Assembly: GCA_003567115.1 (NCBI GenBank)
Contig: PXAP01000239.1
Coordinates: 1 to 7,333, forward strand
Origin: Bacteroidota bacterium
GTDB lineage: Bacteria > Bacteroidota > Bacteroidia > Bacteroidales > PUMT01
DNA length: 7,333 nt
Direction of reading: 5' to 3'
A model generated the notes under the pieces. It ran no database searches, was not told the origin of the DNA, and worked only from the letters and a program-made list of their open reading frames with translations. How positions within the stretch are numbered: the stretch's first letter is position 1; every line of letters starts with the position of its first letter. Below, piece by piece: positions 1 to 7,201 of this stretch. The position numbers were made by a program, and so were the translations under genes.

Positions 1-1322
1 GAGCCCACCACGATAAAAAAGAGAAATATCAGCTGAAAAAATACCGATGAGACCCTTTTGCTCCCAAAAAGACGGACTGAAAATCTGCCCAGCAGAAAAT
101 CAAATGCCTTTAACCCGTAATATGACCACGAGATCATGGTGGAAAAAGCAAAAAGCAGAATAGCCAGTCCCAGAAGATAGGGAAACCAGCCGAAAACAGT
201 GGCAAAAGCAGCAGATGTAAGCGGTGCGCCCTCCAGTTGGCCGGGATTATCATACATACCGGTAAAGATGATCACCATGGCGGTCATGGTGCATATTATC
301 ACCGTATCAATAAAAGGTTCAAGCAGAGCCACCATCCCCTCACCCACCGGCTCACCGATCCTTGCCGCTGAATGGGCGATTGATGCAGATCCAAGTCCCG
401 CTTCATTGGAAAATGCCCCACGTTGAAACCCGATGATAAGTACACCTATAAAACCTCCTTTTACTGCAGGCGCCGAAAAGGCACCTGATATTATCATAGA
501 AAAGGCATGTCCTATATCTCCGAAATTTATAATAATTATAACAAGCGCGGTGCCCACGTACAGTATTGCCATGAAGGGAACTATTCGGGATGTTACCCTT
601 GCTATACTTTTTATTCCGCCAATAATAACAATGCCCACCAGCAGGGCCATCACAACTCCGAAAATAAAACCCGTATCTTCCATGAAGGGAAAAAGAAAAA
701 CCATTTGTGAAAATGCCTGATTGGACTGGAACATATTACCCCCTCCCCATGAAGCAACCACCAACATTACTGCAAAAAAGACAGAAAGAATTTTGCCGGT
801 AAATTTCAGATTTCTTTTGGCCAGTGCATCTCTGAGATAATACATCGGTCCCCCGCTTACAACCCCGTTCTCATCTATCACACGGTATTTCATCCCCAGG
901 GTGCATTCGGTAAATTTAAGCGACATACCGAAAAAGCCTGCCATTATCATCCAGAAAGTGGCCCCGGGACCTCCTATGGTCATTGCTATAGCCACCCCGG
1001 CAATATTACCAAGTCCTACTGTTGCAGATAAGGCAGTGGCAAGTGCCTGAAAGCTGGTAACCTCACCACGGTCGCCGGGCTTTTCATAACGCCCGCTTAC
1101 CAGTCCCACAGCATGCCGGAACCCACTGATATTTACGAAACCCATCTTCAGGGTGAAATATGCACCGCCGAATATCAGCCATATAACTACCAGGGGAACC
1201 CTGGCACCAATATCATAACCAAGCGCCTGTAACGGATCCCAGAAAAGCACGGCGGAAAGAATTTCCACCAGGGGTTCAAACCTGGCATTGATCTTATCGG
1301 CAGTGGAGAGAAATGCTGTCAT
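1..1322 (-). CDS. Sodium:alanine/glycine symporter (AGCS family), C-terminus cut by window edge
   Basis: Inner-membrane secondary transporter expected to import alanine, glycine or a similar small amino acid with Na+. The 440 visible codons begin MTAFLSTADK and run off the left edge. Two AGCS hallmark blocks are present: TVGLGNIAGVAIA followed by GGPGATFWM (residues 101-125), and GFQRGAFSNEAG followed by LGSASIAH (residues 298-317). Several long hydrophobic segments are seen, for example about 43-60, 180-193, 218-236, 247-266, 340-355 and 379-397. The loop with KYRVIDENGVVSGGPMYYL (145-163) is also typical. The N-terminus before the first core block is about 40 residues longer than in compact members. 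ATG at 1322 is the first ATG after an in-frame TAA. The stretch before it is pyrimidine-rich, with no Shine-Dalgarno sequence. It lies 27 bp downstream of the NSS transporter stop on the same strand, so co-transcription is likely. The family is secure; the substrate is inferred. Confidence 0.93.
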   Translation of the reverse strand, partial: MTAFLSTADKINARFEPLVEILSAVLFWDPLQALGYDIGARVPLVVIWLIFGGAYFTLKMGFVNISGFRHAVGLVSGRYEKPGDRGEVTSFQALATALSATVGLGNIAGVAIAMTIGGPGATFWMIMAGFFGMSLKFTECTLGMKYRVIDENGVVSGGPMYYLRDALAKRNLKFTGKILSVFFAVMLVVASWGGGNMFQSNQAFSQMVFLFPFMEDTGFIFGVVMALLVGIVIIGGIKSIARVTSRIVPFMAILYVGTALVIIIINFGDIGHAFSMIISGAFSAPAVKGGFIGVLIIGFQRGAFSNEAGLGSASIAHSAARIGEPVGEGMVALLEPFIDTVIICTMTAMVIIFTGMYDNPGQLEGAPLTSAAFATVFGWFPYLLGLAILLFAFSTMISWSYYGLKAFDFLLGRFSVRLFGSKRVSSVFFQLIFLFFIVVG

Positions 1323-1349
1323 TAAGAGGAAGAAGCATTAGCGGGTTTA

Positions 1350-2714
1350 TCATATTTGCAACCAGCCCAGGCCATAGAGAAAAACCAGGGCAATGGCAAA
1401 GGGGGCAACGAACCGGACAAGGAACATAAAAACAGGAAAATGTCTTGCCCTTAAGCTGCCTTCATTGGAAACTTCCCGCCGGGTTTTCTTTGAGCCAAGA
1501 TACCACCCTATGAACAATACAATCAGCAATCCGCCCAAAGGAAGCAGGATGTCGGATGCGGTAAATTCCATGAGTTCAAAAAAAGTCGAGTCAAAAATCT
1601 TTACATCCTCCATAACTCCGGATGAGAGTGTGCACAGAACACCCATAATGGTAATTACAATCGCTGCAAACAGGGCTGCAGCTTTACGGGTCATATAAAG
1701 TTCCTCTTTCAGATAGGCAACCACCACTTCAAGTATCGAAATGGAAGATGTCAGGGCGGCAATTGCAAGCAAAATAAAAAATATCAGCGCAAACAGATAG
1801 CCCCCGGCAATTTCCTGAAAAATATTGGGCAAAGTAATAAATACCAGTCCGGGTCCTGCTTCGGGTGCAATTCCAAATGCAAATACAGCGGGAAAAATTG
1901 CAACACCTGCAAGCATGGCAATAATAGTATCAGCCGCAGTTACCTGAACTACTGTAGTTCCCAGTTTCTCCTTTTTGGAGATATACGACCCGTAGGTTAT
2001 CAGGGTGCCCATGCCCAGGCTCAGGGAGAAAAATGCCTGCCCGAGCGCGCTTAGTATGGATCCTGCAGTTAACCCGGAAAAGTCGGGTCTGAAAATGAAT
2101 GAAAGTCCTTCAGAAGCCCCCGGCAGGGTAACCGAACGTATACAAAGTATGATTATAATGACCACAAGAACCGGCATCAGGATTTTGGTATATTTTTCAA
2201 TACCATTTTTTACGCCTGCAATAACAATAACCAGTGTAACGGACATGAATATTATCTGCCAGAATAAAGGCCAGAAAGTTCCGGTATGGAAGGTATCAAA
2301 AAGAGCTGCAATTTCATCCATGTCCTTCCCGGCAAAAGAATCAGAAATAGCCTTGACAATATATTCGAGGGTCCATCCGGCTATAGTACTGTAAAATGCA
2401 AGAATAAGGAATGCCGCCGCCACCCCGATAACTCCCACAAAATACCACAACGTTTTTGGTGCCAGCTTTTTGAACGAGCCTATTGCATTTCGTTGGGCTT
2501 TTCTCCCTATTACGAATTCCGACAGCATAACCGGCATGCCGATTGCCACTATAAAAAAAAGGTACACAAGAAGAAAGGCCCCGCCGCCATTTTCACCAAC
2601 CACATACGGAAATCTCCAGATATTTCCCAAACCTACTGCAGAACCTGCAGCAGCTGCAACAACCCCGAATTTGCTGCTAAAACTTTCACGCGGAGTAAAG
2701 TCTGAATTGCTCAT
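1350..2714 (-). CDS. Sodium-dependent amino-acid transporter (NSS/SNF family, LeuT fold)
   Basis: A 454-residue inner-membrane Na+:amino-acid symporter of the neurotransmitter:sodium symporter family. TM1 carries the family signature GLGNIWRFPYV (28-38) followed by ENGGGAF (41-47). Tyr108 in TM3 lies in a Y-x5-W-T-L context like the substrate-contacting Tyr108 of LeuT. TM6 reads GQAFFSLSLGMG (225-236), with Ser230 where LeuT has Thr254. TM7 has Asp262 near the expected Na1 site. TM8 has LTSS (321-324), matching the LeuT Na2 residues Thr354/Ser355. Arg34 and Glu383 align by eye with the LeuT extracellular gate pair Arg30/Asp404. The length, and an end just after a hydrophobic segment at about 430-449, resemble short bacterial members such as MhsT that lack TM12. 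It begins 76 bp after the TamL-like gene and is followed 27 bp later by an AGCS transporter. Its stop TGA overlaps an ATG (ATGA). The substrate cannot be read from the sequence; a hydrophobic or aromatic amino acid is plausible. Confidence 0.95.
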   Translation of the reverse strand: MSNSDFTPRESFSSKFGVVAAAAGSAVGLGNIWRFPYVVGENGGGAFLLVYLFFIVAIGMPVMLSEFVIGRKAQRNAIGSFKKLAPKTLWYFVGVIGVAAAFLILAFYSTIAGWTLEYIVKAISDSFAGKDMDEIAALFDTFHTGTFWPLFWQIIFMSVTLVIVIAGVKNGIEKYTKILMPVLVVIIIILCIRSVTLPGASEGLSFIFRPDFSGLTAGSILSALGQAFFSLSLGMGTLITYGSYISKKEKLGTTVVQVTAADTIIAMLAGVAIFPAVFAFGIAPEAGPGLVFITLPNIFQEIAGGYLFALIFFILLAIAALTSSISILEVVVAYLKEELYMTRKAAALFAAIVITIMGVLCTLSSGVMEDVKIFDSTFFELMEFTASDILLPLGGLLIVLFIGWYLGSKKTRREVSNEGSLRARHFPVFMFLVRFVAPFAIALVFLYGLGWLQI

Positions 2715-2790
2715 TCAAAAGGTGATTTAATCTTTTTTATAAATGAGCAGCAAGATTACAATTTTTAGCTCTTTATTCAAAATAAAAAGA

Positions 2791-5124
2791 TCAAAAAGGA
2801 TATCCTATACCTATGTTAAAGTTTATATCATTCTCAAAATCCAGGCTCCTGTTCAACGGTATCCATCTTTTGTCTGCAGGCTCAGCCGGGTCACGCAATT
2901 TCCTGCCTATATCCAGACGAAAAACAAAAAATGAAAAATCCAGCCTGAACCCCACACCGGTACCCACGGCGATATCTTTATAAAAACTGTCAAACCGGAA
3001 CATTGCACCCTCTCTCCGGTCATTATCATCTATTGCCCATATATTGCCGGCATCCAGGAACAGTGCTCCTTCAATAAGCCAGAAAAGTTCAAAACGGTAC
3101 TCTATGTTTGCTTCCAGCTTTATATCGGCCGTCCTGTTGGGAAAAGACCTGTCGGCCGGTTCATGAAAAGAACCCGGTCCCAGTGAGCGCACCTGCCAGG
3201 CACGTATGCTGTTGGCACCGCCGGCAAAATATTTTTTCTCAAACGGAAGCGCGGTGGAATTGCCATACGGCAGTCCCGCCCCGGCAAAAAACCTGTATAC
3301 AACAGAGTTATCGCCATAAAGCATACGGTAATACCGGAGGTCAATATCGGCCCGTATATACTGGGCAAATTCAGTACCCAATACCCGGTAATGACCATCC
3401 GTTTTGGGCCGGCCGGCCCCGTGATTTATTGCGGCCAGGATATTTCCAGCAGTTTCGGTATTAAACCGGAAATAGACAAAGTCCCTGGCCCTTCTTATAT
3501 CCTGGTTATTAAAAATCAGGCTGTAATTGGTCTCTGTAACCAGATGATCCCTGAAGCTGGCCTCCAGGTTATATAAATGTATAATCGAATCAAACAGGGG
3601 CGTGGAATAGGGAAGTCTCACCAGGTTCAGCTCAACCGGACTGATAATATGTCTTGTATATTCAGATCCCTGCCAGCTGTAGCCGAACCCTGTGTTTGCG
3701 ATGGTACGCGTATAATCGGGTCTGAGCTGATAATTGTAAGCCATCGAAATACTGGTTCTCGGGTTATACCGGCGGACAAAGCTTATTGAACGTATCGGCA
3801 GCAGAAAACGCGGTATCTGCAGCACAGCCTCCGCCCCGTATTCATAGGTATTTCTGAAACTCCTGCTATAGTATTCATTTAAAGTCTCAACAGAACCTGT
3901 GACCTTAAAATCAAATATCTCAGCGCCACCGAAAAAGTTACGGTGCTGGTACATCAGGTTACCCCCGAAACCAAAATCGCCTGATGAGTTGGTGCCTTCC
4001 ATCTCAATGGTATACGATTGCCTGCTGAAGGGTGTGAGTTGGATCCGGGCGTCAAGAAGTGGTATAGCGGAAGTGTCGGGGTTGTTGCTTTCCTGTTCGG
4101 CAAATCTTATGTTTACCAGCCGGTACTGCCGCAGTGCGAAAAGGTGGCTGTATGTAAGGTCAACATTCTCCTGGTTGTACAGCTCACCGGGAAGCACGAA
4201 GGTGGATTGTGCCAGGACGCGGTGACTGACGGGCATCTCATCTTTGAAAAGATAATGCATATCACGAAAAACCAGCGTGTCAAAACCAGGGTAATAATCA
4301 TCCTGCCGGTCTATTGCTTCGCGGGGACTGTAGGATGGCAGGATAAAAACATCACCTATCCTGTACTTCCGGTGAGGCTTATAAACGTACTGCCCGTCCT
4401 TTTGCCTTTCCCGGAAACGGCTTATCCCCAGGGTCAGATCCACACTCATATTTCCCAGGGTGGTATCGGCATTGAAATAGACATGTTCCCTGGTAAAATT
4501 GAAATATCCCTCGTTTTTCAGGTAGTTCTCAAGCCTGGTACGCTCATCCTGCAAAACATCAACATCGAAGATGATTCCCGGCCTGATAAGGGAATTTGCT
4601 GTATCTGCCAGGATTATATCCTTCAGTCCCTCGTCTTCAAAATTATGGTTAACTGAAGCTATATGGTACGGTTCACCCGGTTCGACGATATAGCTTACCC
4701 CGGCCTTGTTTCCCCGCAGGTTCAGGGTATCATTAACCCGCGCATTGTAATATCCCTTGTTTCTGAGGTAATGCTCTATCTGCGTGGCCGACCGACTGGT
4801 AACAAAAGGATCGTACACCACCGGTTCTTCCCCTATATCCTGCAGCCAGTTATGCAGCCGGCTGTCCTTTTCAGGGTTGGCAATATTGTAAAGCCAGAGG
4901 TGAATCCTGAGCCCGAGAATTCTTTTATTGGGTTTCTGCCTTACATAGGTTCTCAGCTCATCCCTCTCAACATCTTTATCGGGTGATTCTATCCTGTAGC
5001 GGTTAAGCAGATAGCTGTCCTCAGCCAAATGCCTTGCAGGCCGGCAGGAAAACAATCCTGCTGCAATGAATATTATTGCATAACAACCGATGCTGAACCC
5101 TTTATTTAATGATTTTAACCGCAA
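2791..5124 (-). CDS. tamL: TamL-like lipidated Omp85/BamA-TamA family outer-membrane protein
   Basis: Outer-membrane barrel protein of the Omp85 superfamily, expected to help insert proteins or move lipids at the outer membrane together with a TamB partner. Numbered from TTG 5124 it has 777 residues. Residues 1-26 form a lipoprotein signal (basic RLKSLNK, then a hydrophobic core ending LFS) and Cys27 is the likely lipidated residue. POTRA-like segments follow at about 100-150 (with YLRNKGYYNARV), 152-235 (with YLKNEGYFNF) and 250-365. A beta-barrel runs from about 366 to the C-terminal Phe777. The conserved loop-6 region is FAGGANSIRAW (633-643) followed by RSLGPGS, the form common in Bacteroidota. 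There is no ATG in frame before the signal peptide. TTG 5124 gives a compact signal; TTG 5175 would add 17 polar residues. It is divergent from the methyltransferase gene. No tamB is adjacent downstream, where an NSS transporter lies instead. The family is secure; TamL versus another BamA paralogue is a strong inference. Confidence 0.9.
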   Translation of the reverse strand: MRLKSLNKGFSIGCYAIIFIAAGLFSCRPARHLAEDSYLLNRYRIESPDKDVERDELRTYVRQKPNKRILGLRIHLWLYNIANPEKDSRLHNWLQDIGEEPVVYDPFVTSRSATQIEHYLRNKGYYNARVNDTLNLRGNKAGVSYIVEPGEPYHIASVNHNFEDEGLKDIILADTANSLIRPGIIFDVDVLQDERTRLENYLKNEGYFNFTREHVYFNADTTLGNMSVDLTLGISRFRERQKDGQYVYKPHRKYRIGDVFILPSYSPREAIDRQDDYYPGFDTLVFRDMHYLFKDEMPVSHRVLAQSTFVLPGELYNQENVDLTYSHLFALRQYRLVNIRFAEQESNNPDTSAIPLLDARIQLTPFSRQSYTIEMEGTNSSGDFGFGGNLMYQHRNFFGGAEIFDFKVTGSVETLNEYYSRSFRNTYEYGAEAVLQIPRFLLPIRSISFVRRYNPRTSISMAYNYQLRPDYTRTIANTGFGYSWQGSEYTRHIISPVELNLVRLPYSTPLFDSIIHLYNLEASFRDHLVTETNYSLIFNNQDIRRARDFVYFRFNTETAGNILAAINHGAGRPKTDGHYRVLGTEFAQYIRADIDLRYYRMLYGDNSVVYRFFAGAGLPYGNSTALPFEKKYFAGGANSIRAWQVRSLGPGSFHEPADRSFPNRTADIKLEANIEYRFELFWLIEGALFLDAGNIWAIDDNDRREGAMFRFDSFYKDIAVGTGVGFRLDFSFFVFRLDIGRKLRDPAEPADKRWIPLNRSLDFENDINFNIGIGYPF

Positions 5125-5269
5125 TTTTTTGAAATATGAACACTCTTGTTTACATTGCCGGTAAATATAATCCAAATTACCCGATTTGCTGTCAGATAAC
5201 CGCTTAACCGTAAATTATTAATTACCTGCATAACACATGCTGAATCAGCAGGGTATAAAAACAATTATT
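5125..5269. promoter_or_regulatory. Divergent start region between tamL-like and methyltransferase genes
   Basis: This A/T-rich region must contain the outward promoters of both flanking genes, because they start back to back. On the minus strand, TATATTTA (about 5162-5169) matches the Bacteroidota -7 consensus TAnnTTTG at all but its last base, but no well-spaced -33 TTTG is seen. On the plus strand, TTTG at 5185-5188 precedes A/T-rich sequence (TAAATTAT, from 5211) with only a partial match. Two TAACCG copies (5197-5202 and 5205-5210) form a direct repeat with an 8-bp period. Neither start has a Shine-Dalgarno sequence. The location is well supported; the individual elements are weak. Confidence 0.4.
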
Positions 5270-6223
5270 ATGCCGGGGAAAACCACCATTAAGTTTATTA
5301 ACTCACTAAAGCAAAAAAAATTTCGCAAACAGCACGGTCTTTTTATCGCAGAGGGTGAAAAAATGGTTGATGAGCTTATGGAGAGCAATTTTACCATACA
5401 TTCCATCTACGCTACCCGGCAATGGATCATGGAGCGTTGTCCGGCGCAGGAAGAAGTTGCCGGGAAAGGCACGGGCAACGCCACAATGGATAATAAAACA
5501 ATTACCAGACAACCACCATCAGACTCCGGGAATAAAATGTATACCTGTACGGGTACTAACGATTTAAAACAGGATAATACAAAAGGACTTTCAAAAGGCC
5601 ATGCAAAAGATAACAGCCCGCTCCAGCAACAGGTTTTTAAACTTTATGAAATCGGTGAACAGGAGCTGAAGCGCATAAGCAGCCTCGCCACTCCCAACAG
5701 GGTGCTTGCCCTGGTTCACACCCCCTCCCATACCCCTGACCCGGCCGTGCTGAGGAATTCCCTTACCCTGGTACTTGACGATATACAGGATCCCGGTAAC
5801 CTGGGTACGCTTATCAGGACATGCCACTGGTTCGGCGTTGAAAACATGATACTCTCAAAAAACTCTGCAGATATCACCAACCCCAAAGTGGTGCAGTCCA
5901 CCATGGGCTCGATTTTCCACGTGAGGGCCCATTACCTCGACCTGCCTGCTTTCCTTAAGCTGCCCGGAGTGGAAGGCATCCCCGTGTACGGCACTTTTCC
6001 CGGGGGACCGTCAATTTATGACCGGCCGCTTACCGGAGAGGCAATGATCTTACTGGGCAGTGAATCAAAAGGGATATCTCCGCGTGCCGGAAGATTCATC
6101 ACCAACAAGATCAGCATACCCTCCCTTCCGGGGAAAAAAAAGCCTCCCGAGTCACTTAACATAGCTGTGGCGGGAGGTATAATAATTTCGGAGTTCAGAA
6201 GAAGAAAAGGCGGGCAGCCTTAA
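5270..6223 (+). CDS. SpoU/TrmH-family RNA 2'-O-methyltransferase with enlarged N-terminal domain
   Basis: Cytoplasmic SAM-dependent methyltransferase of the SPOUT (trefoil-knot) class, acting on rRNA or tRNA ribose. Numbered from ATG 5270 it has 317 residues. The N-terminal substrate-binding domain starts TTIKFINSLKQKKFRKQHG and continues LFIAEGEKMVDEL, and it resumes with YEIGEQELKRISSLATPNRVLALV (126-149). The catalytic domain has motif 1 DPGNLGTLIR (174-183, with the conserved Arg183), motif 2 LLGSESKGIS (261-270) and motif 3 IPSLPG...ESLNIAVAGGI (283-304). Between about residues 55 and 122 lies a polar stretch absent from usual members, making the protein about 60 residues longer than the usual 250-260. 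ATG 5270 fits the family N-terminus (M-x3-x2-IK-x-I-x-SL); ATG 5237 would add 11 residues without support. It is divergent from the tamL-like gene and convergent with a barrel gene. The family is certain; the target nucleotide is unknown. Confidence 0.93.
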   Translation: MPGKTTIKFINSLKQKKFRKQHGLFIAEGEKMVDELMESNFTIHSIYATRQWIMERCPAQEEVAGKGTGNATMDNKTITRQPPSDSGNKMYTCTGTNDLKQDNTKGLSKGHAKDNSPLQQQVFKLYEIGEQELKRISSLATPNRVLALVHTPSHTPDPAVLRNSLTLVLDDIQDPGNLGTLIRTCHWFGVENMILSKNSADITNPKVVQSTMGSIFHVRAHYLDLPAFLKLPGVEGIPVYGTFPGGPSIYDRPLTGEAMILLGSESKGISPRAGRFITNKISIPSLPGKKKPPESLNIAVAGGIIISEFRRRKGGQP

Positions 6224-6238
6224 CCGGCACACAATAAA

Positions 6239-6270
6239 AAACGGGCAGTGTTAAGTTCACCTGCCCGTTT
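6239..6270. terminator. Bidirectional intrinsic terminator between convergent genes
   Basis: A perfect 10-bp stem is formed by AAACGGGCAG (6239-6248) and CTGCCCGTTT (6261-6270) with a 12-nt loop. Six A residues end the left side (6236-6241). On the right, TTT is followed by AGTTT. It sits 16 bases after the methyltransferase stop and 26 bases beyond the stop of the convergent barrel gene, where it can serve both transcripts. The minus-strand reading has the better U-tract, from the A-run. Called from sequence symmetry and position only. Confidence 0.65.
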
Positions 6271-6295
6271 AGTTTATGCATTGTGTTCAGCCCCG

Positions 6296-7114
6296 TCAGA
6301 AGCTGAACCCGAGTTTCACCATTGGCATAGCCAGAAATGCGGTGTTATGAACACCCACTCCCTGTGCGTCCATACCGGCCTGGTGGAAAAGGTGCTTGCC
6401 GGTATACATGTAGCTGGCCACCTTTACCTCAAAGCCCAGGAAGAAACCCTCGGCAAGGAAATAATCAATACCGCCAACCAGGCTTCCTCCGAGTCCCCAG
6501 ACCTCTCCGATACGCTTATCCCATATATTTATCGGTTGGGGATCATTGGGATTGGACATGTCAATTCCGCGATACCCGTCAAAAATCTCCATAACACCGT
6601 AACCACCGTTGAATTGTGCTCCGGCATATGGATGGACCCTTTCACGTCCGGTGGCAAAGTAGTAATCAGCTCCCAGGGTGGAAACGAATTGTCCCAGTGT
6701 CCTTCCCGTGGTCATCCTGTGTCCGGGAAGCAGCACTTCGTTATCCATTACAACGGCAGGCACGGCATCCAGTGCCGGGGAACTGTTTATCGAACCGCTT
6801 CCGCTGAACCTTATGGCAAGCTCTGACGAGATGAAGTATTTCGCCTCCACACCCGCCATGTTGGTCACGTTATTTCCCGTTATGAAGTTAATAGCGGGCG
6901 GATTAATCCATGTCCCGTCAGACCATGCAGAATAGGGCGCCTGGTCAACCTCATTAATAAAGAGAAAATCTCCCGCTACCGCCTGAGTCTGCCCGAGTAT
7001 CAGCGAAAACGACAATTCACCTCCCTGTGGTCCCATCTCCTGGGCTGATGCTTCCCTGGTGAGGAAGCTGCCCAGCAGCACGAAAGCCACAATCATCATT
7101 ATTGTTTTTTTCAT
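6296..7114 (-). CDS. Outer-membrane beta-barrel protein of unknown specific function
   Basis: A 272-residue exported protein. The start ATG at 7114 begins MKKTIMMIVAFVLLGSFLTR, a clear Sec signal peptide with a likely signal peptidase I cut after ASA (22-24), leaving Gln25. TTG 7123 would only add three residues. The mature part alternates amphipathic strands with Gly/Asn-rich turns, as in small outer-membrane barrels: GVEAKYFISSELAIRFSGSG (88-107), LGADYYFATG (147-156), RVHPYAGAQFNGGYG (159-173), VGGIDYFLAEGFFLGFEVKV (213-232), and a terminal strand MPMVKLGFSF. The C-terminal Phe is the usual barrel-insertion signal. The order of strands and the PYAGAQFNGGYG segment recall the general 'outer membrane beta-barrel' group common in Bacteroidota; I do not recognise a named family or ligand. 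It follows the poly-Glu gene on the same strand after an 87-bp gap that contains a nested inverted repeat. It is either monocistronic or the second gene of an operon. Confidence 0.78.
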   Translation of the reverse strand: MKKTIMMIVAFVLLGSFLTREASAQEMGPQGGELSFSLILGQTQAVAGDFLFINEVDQAPYSAWSDGTWINPPAINFITGNNVTNMAGVEAKYFISSELAIRFSGSGSINSSPALDAVPAVVMDNEVLLPGHRMTTGRTLGQFVSTLGADYYFATGRERVHPYAGAQFNGGYGVMEIFDGYRGIDMSNPNDPQPINIWDKRIGEVWGLGGSLVGGIDYFLAEGFFLGFEVKVASYMYTGKHLFHQAGMDAQGVGVHNTAFLAMPMVKLGFSF

Positions 7115-7130
7115 AAGAATCAAGTTTTTA

Positions 7131-7201
7131 ATATAGGATTATACATTTTTTTTATTGGCCGGGGAATCTTTCCCCCGGCCTCAAGGAACTCAATCCTATA
7201 T
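7131..7201. repeat. Nested inverted repeat between poly-Glu gene and barrel gene
   Basis: The outer arms ATATAGGATT (7131-7140) and AATCCTATAT (7192-7201) are perfect 10-bp inverted copies 51 bp apart. Inside them, and nearly coaxial, lies a perfect 8-bp G/C stem GGCCGGGG (7157-7164) / CCCCGGCC (7173-7180) with an 8-nt loop. The outer right arm abuts the stop codon of the poly-Glu gene (TAG, read leftward from 7204). The inner hairpin is not followed by a T-run in either direction: on the minus strand it is followed by A-rich sequence. It therefore does not look like an ordinary intrinsic terminator. It could be an RNA processing or stability element, a regulatory site, or a short miniature-element remnant. 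No target-site duplication is evident. Confidence 0.6.

Noticed and set aside
199..720. Plus-strand frames in the first 720 bases
   Set aside because: They are antisense to the AGCS transporter, whose minus-strand frame is open across the whole region and carries both family signatures.
1323..1335. Purine-rich TAAGAGGAAGAAG resembling a Shine-Dalgarno sequence
   Set aside because: It is purine-rich only on the plus strand, where no gene starts. On the coding strand it is a pyrimidine tract.
2770..2790. TTTATT/AATAAA hairpin after the tamL-like gene as a terminator
   Set aside because: The stem is short and made only of A-T pairs. It would not be stable, so readthrough into the NSS gene cannot be excluded.
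4018..4656. Plus-strand open frame of 212 codons opposite the tamL-like gene
   Set aside because: It lies wholly antisense to a gene with strong family motifs, shows no recognisable domain, and has the mixed composition expected of a shadow frame.
5237..5269. Upstream ATG for the methyltransferase
   Set aside because: It adds 11 residues before the position where family members start. No ribosome-binding signal supports it.
6248..6826. Plus-strand open frame of 192 codons opposite the barrel gene
   Set aside because: It starts inside the terminator loop region and is antisense to a gene with a signal peptide and barrel strands. No motif is seen.
7138..7143. TATAAT on the minus strand as a sigma-70 type -10 box for the barrel gene
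   Set aside because: There is no matching -35 at suitable spacing, Bacteroidota use a different -7/-33 consensus, and the hexamer lies partly in an inverted-repeat arm that explains it.
7144..7180. G/C hairpin with adjacent T-run as an intrinsic terminator
   Set aside because: The T-run precedes the stem on the plus strand and becomes an A-run after the stem on the minus strand, so neither direction has a U-tract following the hairpin.
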